In this document: piece after piece, positions 5,874 to 14,266 of the stretch
Position numbering within the stretch: position 1 is the stretch's first letter
How the letters are laid out: every line of letters starts with the position of its first letter
Virus record (IMG/VR): IMGVR_UViG_3300012936_002456
Coordinates: 1 to 26,353 of that record
DNA length: 26,353 nt
Direction: 5' to 3' (one strand)
From: a virus
Translations under genes and position numbers: made by a program
Notes under the pieces: model-generated
What the model was told of the DNA's origin: nothing
The model's input: only the letters and a program-made list of their open reading frames with translations
Databases searched by the model: none

Positions 5874-5880
5874 CTGTATA

Positions 5881-5887
5881 ATAAATA
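5881..5887 (+). promoter_or_regulatory. T4-type late promoter (ATAAATA) for the sugar operon
   Basis: ATAAATA directly after the terminator, followed by an AAGGA ribosome binding site at 5901-5905 and the ATG at 5910. No other promoter or terminator is obvious before 18499, so this element may drive the 17-gene block. Confidence 0.65.
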
Positions 5888-5909
5888 TCGGGTAATAATA
5901 AAGGAAAGA

Positions 5910-6968
5910 ATGTCTGAGTTTACAAAAACAGCATTGGTTCTTGGTGCTGGTGGTTTTATTGGTAGTCACATGGTAAAACGCCTGGTGTCTGAAGGATACT
6001 GGGTTCGTGGCGTAGACCTTAAAAATCCAGAGTTTTCTGAGACCGCAGCTCATGAGTTTATCGTGGGTGATCTGCGTGATATGAAGTTCACTGCTTCATG
6101 CTTGCAGTTCAAGGGATATCAAGGAAACTTTTATCAACTTGTCCCTGATAATCATATTCAGTCGTTTGATGAGATCTATCAGTTTGCTGCTGATATGGGC
6201 GGTGCAGGATTCGTCTTTACTGGAGAGAATGATGCAGATATCATGCATAACTCTGTTCAGATTAATCTGAATGTCCTTGAGTGTCAGCGGTTGCGTAACG
6301 AACGTGATGAAGTAAATAAGACTAAGATTTTCTATTCTGGTTCTGCTTGTATGTATCCAGAGCACAACCAAATGGACCCCGACAACCCAGACTGCCGTGA
6401 AGAATCAGCATATCCAGCAAACCCAGATTCGGAATATGGATGGGAGAAACTCTTTAGTGAGCGACTCTACCTTGCATACAATCGCAATCATGATATCCCT
6501 GTTCGCATTGCTAGGTATCACAATATTTTTGGACCAGAAGGAACCTGGGAAGGTGGAAGAGAGAAAGCTCCAGCTGCAATCTGCCGTAAAGTCGCTTACC
6601 TCCCAGAGGTCGGTGGAGGCATCGAGGTGTGGGGAGATGGCTTACAGACTCGTTCCTTCCTGTACATTGATGAATGTATTGAAGCAACTCGACGATTGAT
6701 GGATAGCGATTTCCTTGGACCTGTTAATATCGGTTCTGAAGAAATGGTGCAGATTAACCAACTTGTGGAAACTGCTGCTAAGATCTCTGGTAAAGTAGTA
6801 AGGAAGATTCATAAACTTGATGCACCTCTGGGTGTGCGTGGACGTAACTCCAATAATGATCTTATTCGTGAAAAACTTGATTGGGACTACTCTCAAAGTC
6901 TTGAAGAGGGTATCCGTAAGACATACGAATGGATCTGTGAACAAATCAAACTGAAAGGAGAACAATGA
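5910..6968 (+). CDS. GDP-mannose 3,5-epimerase (GME-like)
   Basis: Predicted to turn GDP-D-mannose into GDP-L-galactose and/or GDP-L-gulose. The 352-residue protein has the Rossmann motif G12-x-x-G15-x-x-G18, followed by ADMGGAGFV, SGSACMYPE, ARYHNIFGP and GGREKAPAA, which are hallmark segments of plant GME. C147, Y176, K180 and K219 are each exactly two residues on from the Arabidopsis GME catalytic residues C145, Y174, K178 and K217, so an active enzyme is likely. It has its own late promoter and ribosome binding site and overlaps the next gene in ATGA. GME is best known from plant ascorbate synthesis; here the neighbours point to polysaccharide use. Other nucleotide-sugar epimerases fit less well. 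Confidence 0.85.
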   Translation: MSEFTKTALVLGAGGFIGSHMVKRLVSEGYWVRGVDLKNPEFSETAAHEFIVGDLRDMKFTASCLQFKGYQGNFYQLVPDNHIQSFDEIYQFAADMGGAGFVFTGENDADIMHNSVQINLNVLECQRLRNERDEVNKTKIFYSGSACMYPEHNQMDPDNPDCREESAYPANPDSEYGWEKLFSERLYLAYNRNHDIPVRIARYHNIFGPEGTWEGGREKAPAAICRKVAYLPEVGGGIEVWGDGLQTRSFLYIDECIEATRRLMDSDFLGPVNIGSEEMVQINQLVETAAKISGKVVRKIHKLDAPLGVRGRNSNNDLIREKLDWDYSQSLEEGIRKTYEWICEQIKLKGEQ

Positions 6969-7822
6969 CGATTGGTTATAACCGACTTGGATCTAACGGC
7001 AGACTAGGTAATCAGATGTTTCAATATGCTGCTCTTCGCGGCATTGCGACTCAACGTGGATTTAACTTCATGATTCCACCTGCAGATGACAAGTATGAGG
7101 CAAACTATGGTTTGTTTGACTGCTTTAACATGGGCAGTGTAAAACCAGAAAACTTTGGTTTTGTACCTCACAAATTCCCCTCGTATAAACTTCCTGAGTT
7201 TAGATTTTACGAGGACTTCTTTAATGAATGTCCTGATGATTGCAATCTTGATGATTACTTTCAAAGTGAAAAGTGGTTTAAGAATGTAGAGGATCTGATT
7301 CGCTCAGATTTTACTTTCAAGGATGAGATTCTTGAACCTTGTAAAGAAATGATTGAAGATGTTGGTGAGTGTATTGCTCTCCATGTTCGTCGTACTGATT
7401 ACGTGAATCTTGAGAACTATCATCCAACTTGTTCTCTGGAATATTATGCTGCTGCTCTTGAGGAGTTTCCTGAAGACATGCCCGTTCTTGTTTTCTCTGA
7501 TGATATTGAGTGGTGTGGGCAGCAAGAAGTATTTTCTAGCGATCGTTTCTTGCTCTCTCAGAATGAGGAACGCTATAGTCATCTACATAAAGATGCTGAT
7601 GGACAAATGCGACATTCACTGGTTCCCAATACTGACCTGTGTTTGATGACATTGTGTAGTCACAATATTACTGCTAACTCATCTTTCTCATGGTGGGGTG
7701 CTTGGTTGAATAGCAATCCAAACAAGAAGGTTGTTGCACCAAACCAGTGGTTTGGACCTGCAGCAGGTATTGATGACATTTCAGATCTTGTTCCCTCTGA
7801 TTGGATTAGAAAACCGATATGA
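6965..7822 (+). CDS. GT11 fucosyltransferase-like protein 1
   Basis: Glycosyltransferase family 11 (alpha-1,2-fucosyltransferase type), which moves fucose from GDP-fucose to a sugar acceptor. The 285-residue protein opens with the GT11 motif GRLGNQMFQYA (residues 12-22). It has the donor-binding HVRRTDYV at about residue 139, where most members have H-x-R-R-G-D, so T replaces G here. It ends with NSSFSWWGAWL near residue 238. It is soluble, with no signal peptide. GDP-fucose would come from gmd and fcl upstream. GDP-L-galactose from the GME-like enzyme is a possible alternative donor, since it differs from GDP-fucose only at C6; this is inference. ATGA overlaps link it to both neighbours. Confidence 0.85.
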   Translation: MTIGYNRLGSNGRLGNQMFQYAALRGIATQRGFNFMIPPADDKYEANYGLFDCFNMGSVKPENFGFVPHKFPSYKLPEFRFYEDFFNECPDDCNLDDYFQSEKWFKNVEDLIRSDFTFKDEILEPCKEMIEDVGECIALHVRRTDYVNLENYHPTCSLEYYAAALEEFPEDMPVLVFSDDIEWCGQQEVFSSDRFLLSQNEERYSHLHKDADGQMRHSLVPNTDLCLMTLCSHNITANSSFSWWGAWLNSNPNKKVVAPNQWFGPAAGIDDISDLVPSDWIRKPI

Positions 7823-8622
7823 TTTTTCTAGATTATCTTGGTAAGATGGGGCAACTGGGCAATCAAATGTTTCAGTATGCCTCTTTACGTGGTATTGCAA
7901 AGCATAAAGGATATGATTTTGGTATCCCAGATCATGATGAGTTGATTGTAGATGTTTTGGGTAATAGACTTAGGATTGAACTTCACGTTCCATTCAAACT
8001 CAGTCACCTCAAGAACAGAGGAGTAACTTCTTCTGGGCAACTTGTTCAGGAGAGGTTTTTTGAGTTTGATCAACAACTCTTTGATGAACTTCCAGATAAT
8101 GTAAGTATCGCGGGGTATTTTCAAACTGAGAAATACTTTTTACATATCAGAAATGAGATTTTAGAGGATTTTTCTTTTAATGATACTATTGTAAAAGAGT
8201 GTGAGGAAGCGTTAGAATTATGCTCTGAGTCTGTTGCCCTACATATACGTAGAGGTGATTTCTTGAGGAACAGTGGAAATCACCATAACCTTTCACTTGA
8301 TTGGTATGAGAAGGCACTGAAGGAGTTTGATGAGGATAGGCAAGTAGTCATATTTTCTGATGATACAAAGTGGTGTAAAGATCAACCATTATTCGCAAGT
8401 GATCGTTTCTTAGTCTGCGAGACAGACAGTCCTTATCATGATCTTTATTTGATGAGTAAGTGTAAAGATTTCATTATCGCTAATAGCACTTTTTCTTGGT
8501 GGGGCGCTTGGTTGTGCCAGAATGATAATAAGAAAGTTGTGGCACCCTCTATATGGTTTGGACCTAATAATCAACATCACAACATTAAGGACTTGTTCCC
8601 TGAAACTTGGACGGTATTATGA
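7819..8622 (+). CDS. GT11 fucosyltransferase-like protein 2
   Basis: A second GT11 protein, 267 residues, with GQLGNQMFQYA (residues 12-22), the canonical HIRRGDFLR in the donor site, and NSTFSWWGAWL near the C-terminus. It keeps the standard RGD that its neighbour has lost. The two are clearly related but divergent, which suggests an older duplication or two acquisitions with different acceptor or donor preference. It starts at an ATGA overlap and its own stop overlaps the next start in the same way. Confidence 0.87.
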   Translation: MIFLDYLGKMGQLGNQMFQYASLRGIAKHKGYDFGIPDHDELIVDVLGNRLRIELHVPFKLSHLKNRGVTSSGQLVQERFFEFDQQLFDELPDNVSIAGYFQTEKYFLHIRNEILEDFSFNDTIVKECEEALELCSESVALHIRRGDFLRNSGNHHNLSLDWYEKALKEFDEDRQVVIFSDDTKWCKDQPLFASDRFLVCETDSPYHDLYLMSKCKDFIIANSTFSWWGAWLCQNDNKKVVAPSIWFGPNNQHHNIKDLFPETWTVL

Positions 8623-9512
8623 AACACGATTTAAAAAACGTAACTTTTATTATTCCACTTCAGATTGAGACTGATGATCGTTTGAGGAATATTATTCTTA
8701 CTACATCATTTCTTTTGAATACGTTTGATACTAACGTAATCATCAAAGAAATTGATGATGAACCAGTGTTCAGACAGTGGGCATTGCCTGCTATCAAACG
8801 CATTGTTGATGATACAAGTGGACTGAACTATATCTTTGAAAAGCACAGTCGCAATGATGATGCTTTCCATCGCACCAAAGTCTTGAATGACATGGTGATG
8901 TTGGCAGAAACTGAAATCGTTGTTAACTATGATAGTGATATCATTCTTCCAGTTCCTAGTTATCTTGAGGCAGTAGAAAAACTTAAGACTTGTGATGTTG
9001 TTTACCCATATCGTTTTGGTGAAAGGGGTGAGCGTAAAGTCAAGTTAGATACTAACTTTGAACATGCACTTGCTATCGAAAACTTTGAGAAGCATCCAGA
9101 AATCAAAACATATATTGAATCTGGTTATGATGAGAGAGCATTAGAAGGCAAATACTTCTACTATCCTCATCAGCAGGGTGAAGGTTGGGCAGAATATGGT
9201 ATGTGCCAGTTCTTTAAGAAAGAAGCATATGTCAAGGGTGGACTGGAGAATGAAGGATTTATTGCATATGCTCCAGAGGATTTAGAACGTCATCACCGCT
9301 GGACAACTCTAGGATATGATGTTCAGAGAGTTGACAACTATGCTTATCACTTTGAGCATAAGAGAACACCAAACTCATGGTTTAATAACCCACATATGCA
9401 ACGCAACTTTGAGTTGTGGGAACAGTTGAAAACCTTGTCAAAGGATCAACTCTTGGAGTATTATAAGAATCAGGATTACGTGAAGGAGCGTGGATTATGT
9501 CTTGGAACCTAG
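8619..9512 (+). CDS. GT-A-type glycosyltransferase (GT2/galactosyltransferase-like)
   Basis: A 297-residue protein beginning at the ATGA overlap; a longer TTG start is less likely. An N-terminal strand (VTFIIPLQI) is followed at residues 104-108 by YDSDI, a D-x-D motif that binds metal and the nucleotide sugar. The C-terminal part (GFIAYAPEDLERHHRW, then a His-rich HFEHKR) resembles the acceptor/catalytic half of galactosyltransferase-like GT-A enzymes. Donor and acceptor are unknown. It sits in the middle of the operon and overlaps the next gene by 16 bases. Confidence 0.7.
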   Translation: MKHDLKNVTFIIPLQIETDDRLRNIILTTSFLLNTFDTNVIIKEIDDEPVFRQWALPAIKRIVDDTSGLNYIFEKHSRNDDAFHRTKVLNDMVMLAETEIVVNYDSDIILPVPSYLEAVEKLKTCDVVYPYRFGERGERKVKLDTNFEHALAIENFEKHPEIKTYIESGYDERALEGKYFYYPHQQGEGWAEYGMCQFFKKEAYVKGGLENEGFIAYAPEDLERHHRWTTLGYDVQRVDNYAYHFEHKRTPNSWFNNPHMQRNFELWEQLKTLSKDQLLEYYKNQDYVKERGLCLGT

Positions 9513-10267
9513 TAACATTTGCAGATGAGAACTTCTACAAGCGACAAGATTTTCTCAACATGTTTGCAAAGCAGAAATGCAAAATGAATACTCATCCATA
9601 TACTTGGGAGGAGATTCAAAAGACTGATTTTTATGAAGAGAACAAAGGGATCTTTGAAGAGGCAGTTGGAAAGGGGTATTTCCTTTGGAAACCATATATT
9701 CTCCTTGATGCAATGAATAAACTTGATGATGGTGACATCATCATGTATTGTGATACTAATGACATGTTCCATCCCCAACTGCCTCAAGCAGTTGAGCAAC
9801 TCATGGGCGGCGATGAATGTCTTCTTCTGCTTGGTGGATTCCCCAATAAAGATTGGACTAAGCGTGATTGCTTTGTTTATATGGATTGTGATTCTGAGGA
9901 CTACTGGGATGTTACTCAACTGGAAGCTGGTGTTTGCTTCTGGAAAGTTTGTGATAAGTCCAAGCAAGTTCTTGAAGAGTGGTTAAAGTATTGCACGGAT
10001 CGTCGCATCTTGACTGATGATGATAACGTTTCTGGTGAAGAAGATTTCCCTACATTCCAACATCATCGTCGTGACCAAAGTATTCTAACAAATCTTGCTG
10101 TTAAGCATGAGTTATCAGTTGTTGGTCCAGAGATTCGTGGTTATCTTGAGTGTAACGTTGATTACTGGTATGAGCGTAATGCTGCAACTGGGTACACTCT
10201 TGGGCGTCCTATCGATAAGTTTCTAACGGATATGAAAGTTCATATGGAGGACTTGATCGATGCATAG
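9497..10267 (+). CDS. Glycosyltransferase-like protein
   Basis: A 256-residue protein with the pattern GYFLWKPYILLDAM, then DGDIIMYCDTND (D86-T-N-D89), then HRRDQSIL near residue 190. This layout, a Trp-Lys-Pro segment, an acidic metal-binding cluster and a late DQS motif, is seen in predicted GT-A transferases of phages and other organisms. Metal-dependent sugar transfer is therefore the likely role, but I cannot name a CAZy family. It is soluble and overlaps both neighbouring genes. Confidence 0.6.
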   Translation: MSWNLVTFADENFYKRQDFLNMFAKQKCKMNTHPYTWEEIQKTDFYEENKGIFEEAVGKGYFLWKPYILLDAMNKLDDGDIIMYCDTNDMFHPQLPQAVEQLMGGDECLLLLGGFPNKDWTKRDCFVYMDCDSEDYWDVTQLEAGVCFWKVCDKSKQVLEEWLKYCTDRRILTDDDNVSGEEDFPTFQHHRRDQSILTNLAVKHELSVVGPEIRGYLECNVDYWYERNAATGYTLGRPIDKFLTDMKVHMEDLIDA

Positions 10268-11066
10268 TATCATTCTGACTGTTCACAATAAAGGATGGTT
10301 AGTTGAGGATGTGATGAAAGGGATCTATGAGAACACTCATGGTGACTATGAACTGATCGTTGTTCTTGATGGATGTTCTGATAACTCAGAGGGATTAGTG
10401 TTATCTAACATGAAAAAAGAGAACACTACGATTATCTACGAGGATGATGTCTTTGAGACTAAAGCAAATAATGCTGGTCTTAGGATTGCAAAGGGTGAAT
10501 ATGTCATCATTGTTCAAGATGACATGATTATTAGAGAAGATGGTTGGAACAAAAGAATGGAAAAACCATTCTGTGAGTTTGATGATGTTTTTGCAGTAAC
10601 CTCAAGGACAGCACACAACTGGGTTATTAATCCTGCGAGTCAGCATGTTCATATGAAAGAACATCTTGACAACTGCTGGTCTGACATTGTGATTCATACA
10701 GATCATGCTCAAAATGGTAAGATTCCTAGAGACATCTTTGCAGTCAGAGCAACTGTTAATCGTGGACCACTTATGATTGATCATACAGATTTGAAGAAGA
10801 TGAACTACTTTGATGAAGAGTTCTCTCCTCAGGACATGGATGATCATGATCTAATGTATAGAATGCATAAAGAACTTGGAAAGGTTTGTGGTTGCTATTG
10901 GATTGATTTTGAAACTAGAGATGAATGGGGAGGAACTCGTGAAGAAACAGGATCTCCCGCAGCATGGCTCTTGAAAGCAAATCAAAAGAATGCTAAAATA
11001 TTCTACTCAAGGCATAAAGATCTTCTTACTATGCAATATGAAAATGAAGATAGGTACTTACCATGA
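10260..11066 (+). CDS. GT2 family glycosyltransferase
   Basis: A typical inverting GT2 protein of 268 residues. HSIILTVHNKGW at the N-terminus is the nucleotide-binding strand, VVLDGCSDNS (residues 34-43) is the GT2 acidic motif, and IIVQDDMI (residues 83-90) is the metal-binding DxD-type motif. MDDHDLMYRMH further on matches the catalytic-base ED region. There is no membrane anchor. Donor and acceptor are unknown. It overlaps the previous gene by eight bases and the next by four. Confidence 0.85.
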   Translation: MHSIILTVHNKGWLVEDVMKGIYENTHGDYELIVVLDGCSDNSEGLVLSNMKKENTTIIYEDDVFETKANNAGLRIAKGEYVIIVQDDMIIREDGWNKRMEKPFCEFDDVFAVTSRTAHNWVINPASQHVHMKEHLDNCWSDIVIHTDHAQNGKIPRDIFAVRATVNRGPLMIDHTDLKKMNYFDEEFSPQDMDDHDLMYRMHKELGKVCGCYWIDFETRDEWGGTREETGSPAAWLLKANQKNAKIFYSRHKDLLTMQYENEDRYLP

Positions 11067-11776
11067 AAAGAGATTTGTTAAATGTTGATCTTATTTCGAT
11101 CAATTGTGTAAATCCACAAGCATCAATTGCTGCCATTAACTATTGCCAAAAGTTTTTCAACTTTGGTAAGTCAATCCTTGTTACTCATATTGAACCATCT
11201 GAGTGTTATGGTATTGAGTTACATCAACTTGAAGAGAAGATTAGTTGGAATGGTTATAATGATCAGGTTCTGAACTTGAGTCAGCATTCAGATAATGATT
11301 TTGTTATGGTCATTCAAGAGGATGGTCATATAGTTAATCCTAATCTTTGGGATGATCAATTCTTAGAATATGATTACATTGGTGCTCCTTGGCCAACAGA
11401 AGAGAGTTGGATTCAAATGCAACATGCAGAACTCCAACCATATCTGAAAGAAAATCTTCCTAAGAATCGTGTGGGTAATGGTGGATTTTCGATTCGCAGT
11501 AAAAAGTTTCTTGAGTTCTCTAGTCAGTTCAGTGAAACTGGTATTCTTGGGGAAGATATCTTTCTCTGTAATCGTAAATATGATGAGGCGATTGAATATG
11601 GAATCAAGTTTGCTCCATTTGAACTAGCAGTCAAGTTCTCCTATGAGAATCCTTGCTTTGAGTATGATGGAAATCATTGGGATCAATTTATTAACTACGA
11701 TCCTGAAAAACATTTTGGTTGGCATGGTAGTCAGTTTGCCAATAAACCACAGTTATTATCTTTGAAATATCAATGA
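11063..11776 (+). CDS. DUF5672-like putative glycosyltransferase
   Basis: A 237-residue protein. The segments VMVIQEDGHIVNP, YDYIGAPWP, VGNGGFSIRSKKFLE and ILGEDIFLC appear in the order I associate with DUF5672, a family usually found with polysaccharide genes and thought to be GT-A-like transferases. The QED motif may bind metal. Biochemistry for the family is little known to me, so sugar transfer is inferred from context. ATGA overlaps are present at both ends. Confidence 0.7.
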   Translation: MKRDLLNVDLISINCVNPQASIAAINYCQKFFNFGKSILVTHIEPSECYGIELHQLEEKISWNGYNDQVLNLSQHSDNDFVMVIQEDGHIVNPNLWDDQFLEYDYIGAPWPTEESWIQMQHAELQPYLKENLPKNRVGNGGFSIRSKKFLEFSSQFSETGILGEDIFLCNRKYDEAIEYGIKFAPFELAVKFSYENPCFEYDGNHWDQFINYDPEKHFGWHGSQFANKPQLLSLKYQ

Positions 11777-12762
11777 AAATATTCGTAACAGGATGTGCAG
11801 GTCTTCTTGGATCTAACTATGCAAGACACCTGCTAGAAAATGGACACAATGTAGTTGGCATTGATAATCTCTCTGGAGGGTACAAAGCATTTGTGCCTAA
11901 AGGGGAGAACTTTGAGTTTGTAAAACTCAATCTTGAGAATCGAAAGAAAGTAGTTGATCTTTTTGAAAAGCATAGACCAGAAGTTTGTATTCACTTCGCT
12001 GCATATGCTGCTGAAGGTCTGTCTCCCTTTATTCGCAACTTTAACTATAGAAATAACTTAGTTTGTTCTGCCAACCTGATCAATGAGTGTGTTACTCACA
12101 GTACTAAGATCTTGTTTACCTCCACAATGGCAGTCTATGGTGATCAGGAACCTCCTTTCAATGAAGAGATGAGACCTTCACCTATTGACCCATATGGAGT
12201 TGCTAAGTATGGTGTAGAGGTTGATCTTGAACTTGCTAGAAAGCAGTTTGGACTGAGATATAATATCATTCGTCCTCACAATGTTCTCGGTAAGTATCAA
12301 AACATTTGGGATCGCTATCGTAATGTGATCGGTATCTTTATCCGCAAGACTCTGAACGGACAACCTATTCTTGTTTATGGTGATGGCGAACAAACCCGTG
12401 CGTTCTCTGATATCAAATACTACATGGAACCCTTTGATTGTCTTTTGACAGATCATGATGGTGAGACATTTAATATTGGAGCAGATAAGCACTTCACTCT
12501 GAATCAAGTCGCAGAGACTGTACAAGCGATTGGATTGAAGTATGGGTATGATGTACCCATTGAGCACGGAGAGGCACGTCACGAGGCGAAGCACGCCTAT
12601 TGTGATCACACAAAGGCAAAGACCTTGCTTGGGTTTGAGGACAACACTAATCTTCAAGAACTGATTGAAGAAATGTTTGTTTGGGCAATGAAGCAACCAA
12701 ATCGTAAGGTGAAGGATATGCCTTATGAGATTACAAAAGACATTTACGATTATTGGAAGTGA
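11773..12762 (+). CDS. NAD-dependent nucleotide-sugar epimerase (GalE-like)
   Basis: An extended short-chain dehydrogenase of 329 residues. The Rossmann motif is G7-x-x-G10-x-x-G13, with D31 (GIDNLSGG) suited to NAD. The catalytic set is the TST-MAVYG segment and YGVAK (Y and K four apart). RPHNVLGKYQN and the DIKYYMEPF region resemble UDP-glucose/UDP-GlcNAc 4-epimerases. It could interconvert UDP-glucose and UDP-galactose or related sugars; the exact substrate cannot be read from sequence. The stop shares a base with the next start (TGATG). Confidence 0.8.
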   Translation: MKIFVTGCAGLLGSNYARHLLENGHNVVGIDNLSGGYKAFVPKGENFEFVKLNLENRKKVVDLFEKHRPEVCIHFAAYAAEGLSPFIRNFNYRNNLVCSANLINECVTHSTKILFTSTMAVYGDQEPPFNEEMRPSPIDPYGVAKYGVEVDLELARKQFGLRYNIIRPHNVLGKYQNIWDRYRNVIGIFIRKTLNGQPILVYGDGEQTRAFSDIKYYMEPFDCLLTDHDGETFNIGADKHFTLNQVAETVQAIGLKYGYDVPIEHGEARHEAKHAYCDHTKAKTLLGFEDNTNLQELIEEMFVWAMKQPNRKVKDMPYEITKDIYDYWK

Positions 12763-13562
12763 TGAAAACAGTAGGAGTTATCGGTAACGGATTTGTTGGT
12801 AATGCAATCTATCAAAATTTTAAAGAAAGAGAAGTTCCAGCAAAAGTATTTGATGTTCTTCCTGAGAAGGCAGTAGATTCTTACGAAGATGTTCTGTCAT
12901 CTGATTACATCTTTGTGTGTTTACCGACTCCTATGATGGATAGTGGAGAGTGTAATGTTTCTTACGTAACATCATTCTTTGAAGAAGTTGCTCAAAATCA
13001 GAAAGGAGTATTTGTTCTTAAATCCACTGTCCCCATTGGGACAACCAGAAAGATTTCTGAAAGTAGACCCGACCTTAAGATCATACACAATCCAGAGTTT
13101 CTCACAGCAGAGAATGCAAAGGATGATTTCTTCAACTGTGATAGAAATATCTTCGGCGGAAACAAAATAGATTGTCTTGACCTAGCTAGTTTTCTATTCA
13201 CTGTTTTTCCTGAATGGAGAAAGTCTCCTTACTACATGGTTTCTAGTGATGAATCTGAAACAATCAAATATTTTTCAAACTGTTATTTGTCAGTCAAGAT
13301 CTCATACTTCAACAATGTTTTTCAAACGTGTGAGAAACTTGGAATGGACTATGAAACAGTGAGAAGTGCAATCACTGATGATATTAGAATCAACAAACAT
13401 CATACCAAAGTTCCTGGTCCTGATGGGAACCTTGGGTATGGCGGGTATTGTTTCCCTAAAGATATTAACGCCCTTATACATACCCTGAATGAAATGGGTA
13501 TTAACTCTGAACTTCTCTCCTCTTCGTGGAGTTACAACCAAAAAATTAGAAAGGACTCATGA
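12762..13562 (+). CDS. Short UDP-glucose/GDP-mannose dehydrogenase-like protein
   Basis: A 266-residue relative of the UDP-glucose 6-dehydrogenase family, which oxidises nucleotide sugars to uronic acids. The N-terminal NAD-binding motif is G8-N-G10-F-V-G13. The middle carries KSTVPIGTT, NPEFL and the KYFSNCYLSVKISYFNN helix. The catalytic Cys is C230 in GYGGYCFPKD. It stops about 36 residues after that Cys, whereas full-length family members continue for over 100 residues with a UDP-binding domain. It is therefore naturally short or truncated. Catalytic residues are kept, so a distinct or reduced substrate-binding mode is possible. The ATG at 12762 is preferred over a TTG nine bases earlier. 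Confidence 0.8.
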   Translation: MKTVGVIGNGFVGNAIYQNFKEREVPAKVFDVLPEKAVDSYEDVLSSDYIFVCLPTPMMDSGECNVSYVTSFFEEVAQNQKGVFVLKSTVPIGTTRKISESRPDLKIIHNPEFLTAENAKDDFFNCDRNIFGGNKIDCLDLASFLFTVFPEWRKSPYYMVSSDESETIKYFSNCYLSVKISYFNNVFQTCEKLGMDYETVRSAITDDIRINKHHTKVPGPDGNLGYGGYCFPKDINALIHTLNEMGINSELLSSSWSYNQKIRKDS

Positions 13563-14266
13563 AAAAGATTCAAGTATTGATGCGACAGTGCTTTTATTCT
13601 CCTAATCAAGCACTTGCAAATAGAAGGAGACCTGATTGGTTTGACAAGATCAAGATCTTTGAAAACTTCAAGAAGACGATTAATCCAGAACTTGCAGACT
13701 TTAAGATTATCTACGATGAAAAGTTTGGTCCTCTGGAGAATACATTTCTCAAGGATGAACCAAATGTTGAGGTAATCAACTTCGGGTATGAGGCAGGCAG
13801 CTTTTCCAAGACAGTGGATATTGCCGTTGCACTGGATGCTCCTGACGACACTATTATTTACTTTTTGGAAGATGACTATCTTCATCGTCCTGGTTGGTGT
13901 GAGATTCTCCTAGAGGCATTTGAACTTGATACTAACTATGTTTCTTTGTATGATCACTTAGATAAGTACATTGATAGAGGATATGATGATCTTGTTTCTA
14001 AGATCCTTGTAAGTAAGTCGGTTCATTGGAGAACGGTTCCTTCAACTTGTAACACATACGCTGCTACTTTAGGAACCCTGAAAGCAGACTATGGTATACA
14101 CAAACATTTCAGTGATGCGTCTCCAGATGGTATTTCAATGGATCATTCTAAGTTCTGTCATCTTGGAAGCATGGGACGTAGATTGATCACCCCAATGCCT
14201 GGATATGCAACTCATTGTGATCATTTGCAGTCACCTACGATTGATTGGGAACAGTATAATGGATGA
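13559..14266 (+). CDS. Glycosyltransferase-like protein
   Basis: A 235-residue protein. The central TIIYFLEDDYLHRPGW (E104-D105-D106) resembles the metal-binding acidic motif of GT-A enzymes, and the C-terminal half is rich in His and Asp (SDASPDGISMDHSKF). The N-terminus differs from GT2 proteins, with an Arg-rich stretch at residues 21-24. I do not know the family; sugar transfer is suggested by the EDD motif and the operon. It overlaps both neighbours (ATGA upstream). Confidence 0.55.
   Translation: MKKIQVLMRQCFYSPNQALANRRRPDWFDKIKIFENFKKTINPELADFKIIYDEKFGPLENTFLKDEPNVEVINFGYEAGSFSKTVDIAVALDAPDDTIIYFLEDDYLHRPGWCEILLEAFELDTNYVSLYDHLDKYIDRGYDDLVSKILVSKSVHWRTVPSTCNTYAATLGTLKADYGIHKHFSDASPDGISMDHSKFCHLGSMGRRLITPMPGYATHCDHLQSPTIDWEQYNG

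Noticed and set aside
9509-9967. A 152-codon minus-strand frame
   Set aside because: It lies wholly inside the glycosyltransferase-like gene at 9497 and has no start context or motif.
12178-12696. A 172-codon minus-strand frame
   Set aside because: It is antisense to the GalE-like gene, whose motifs are clear, and has no independent support.
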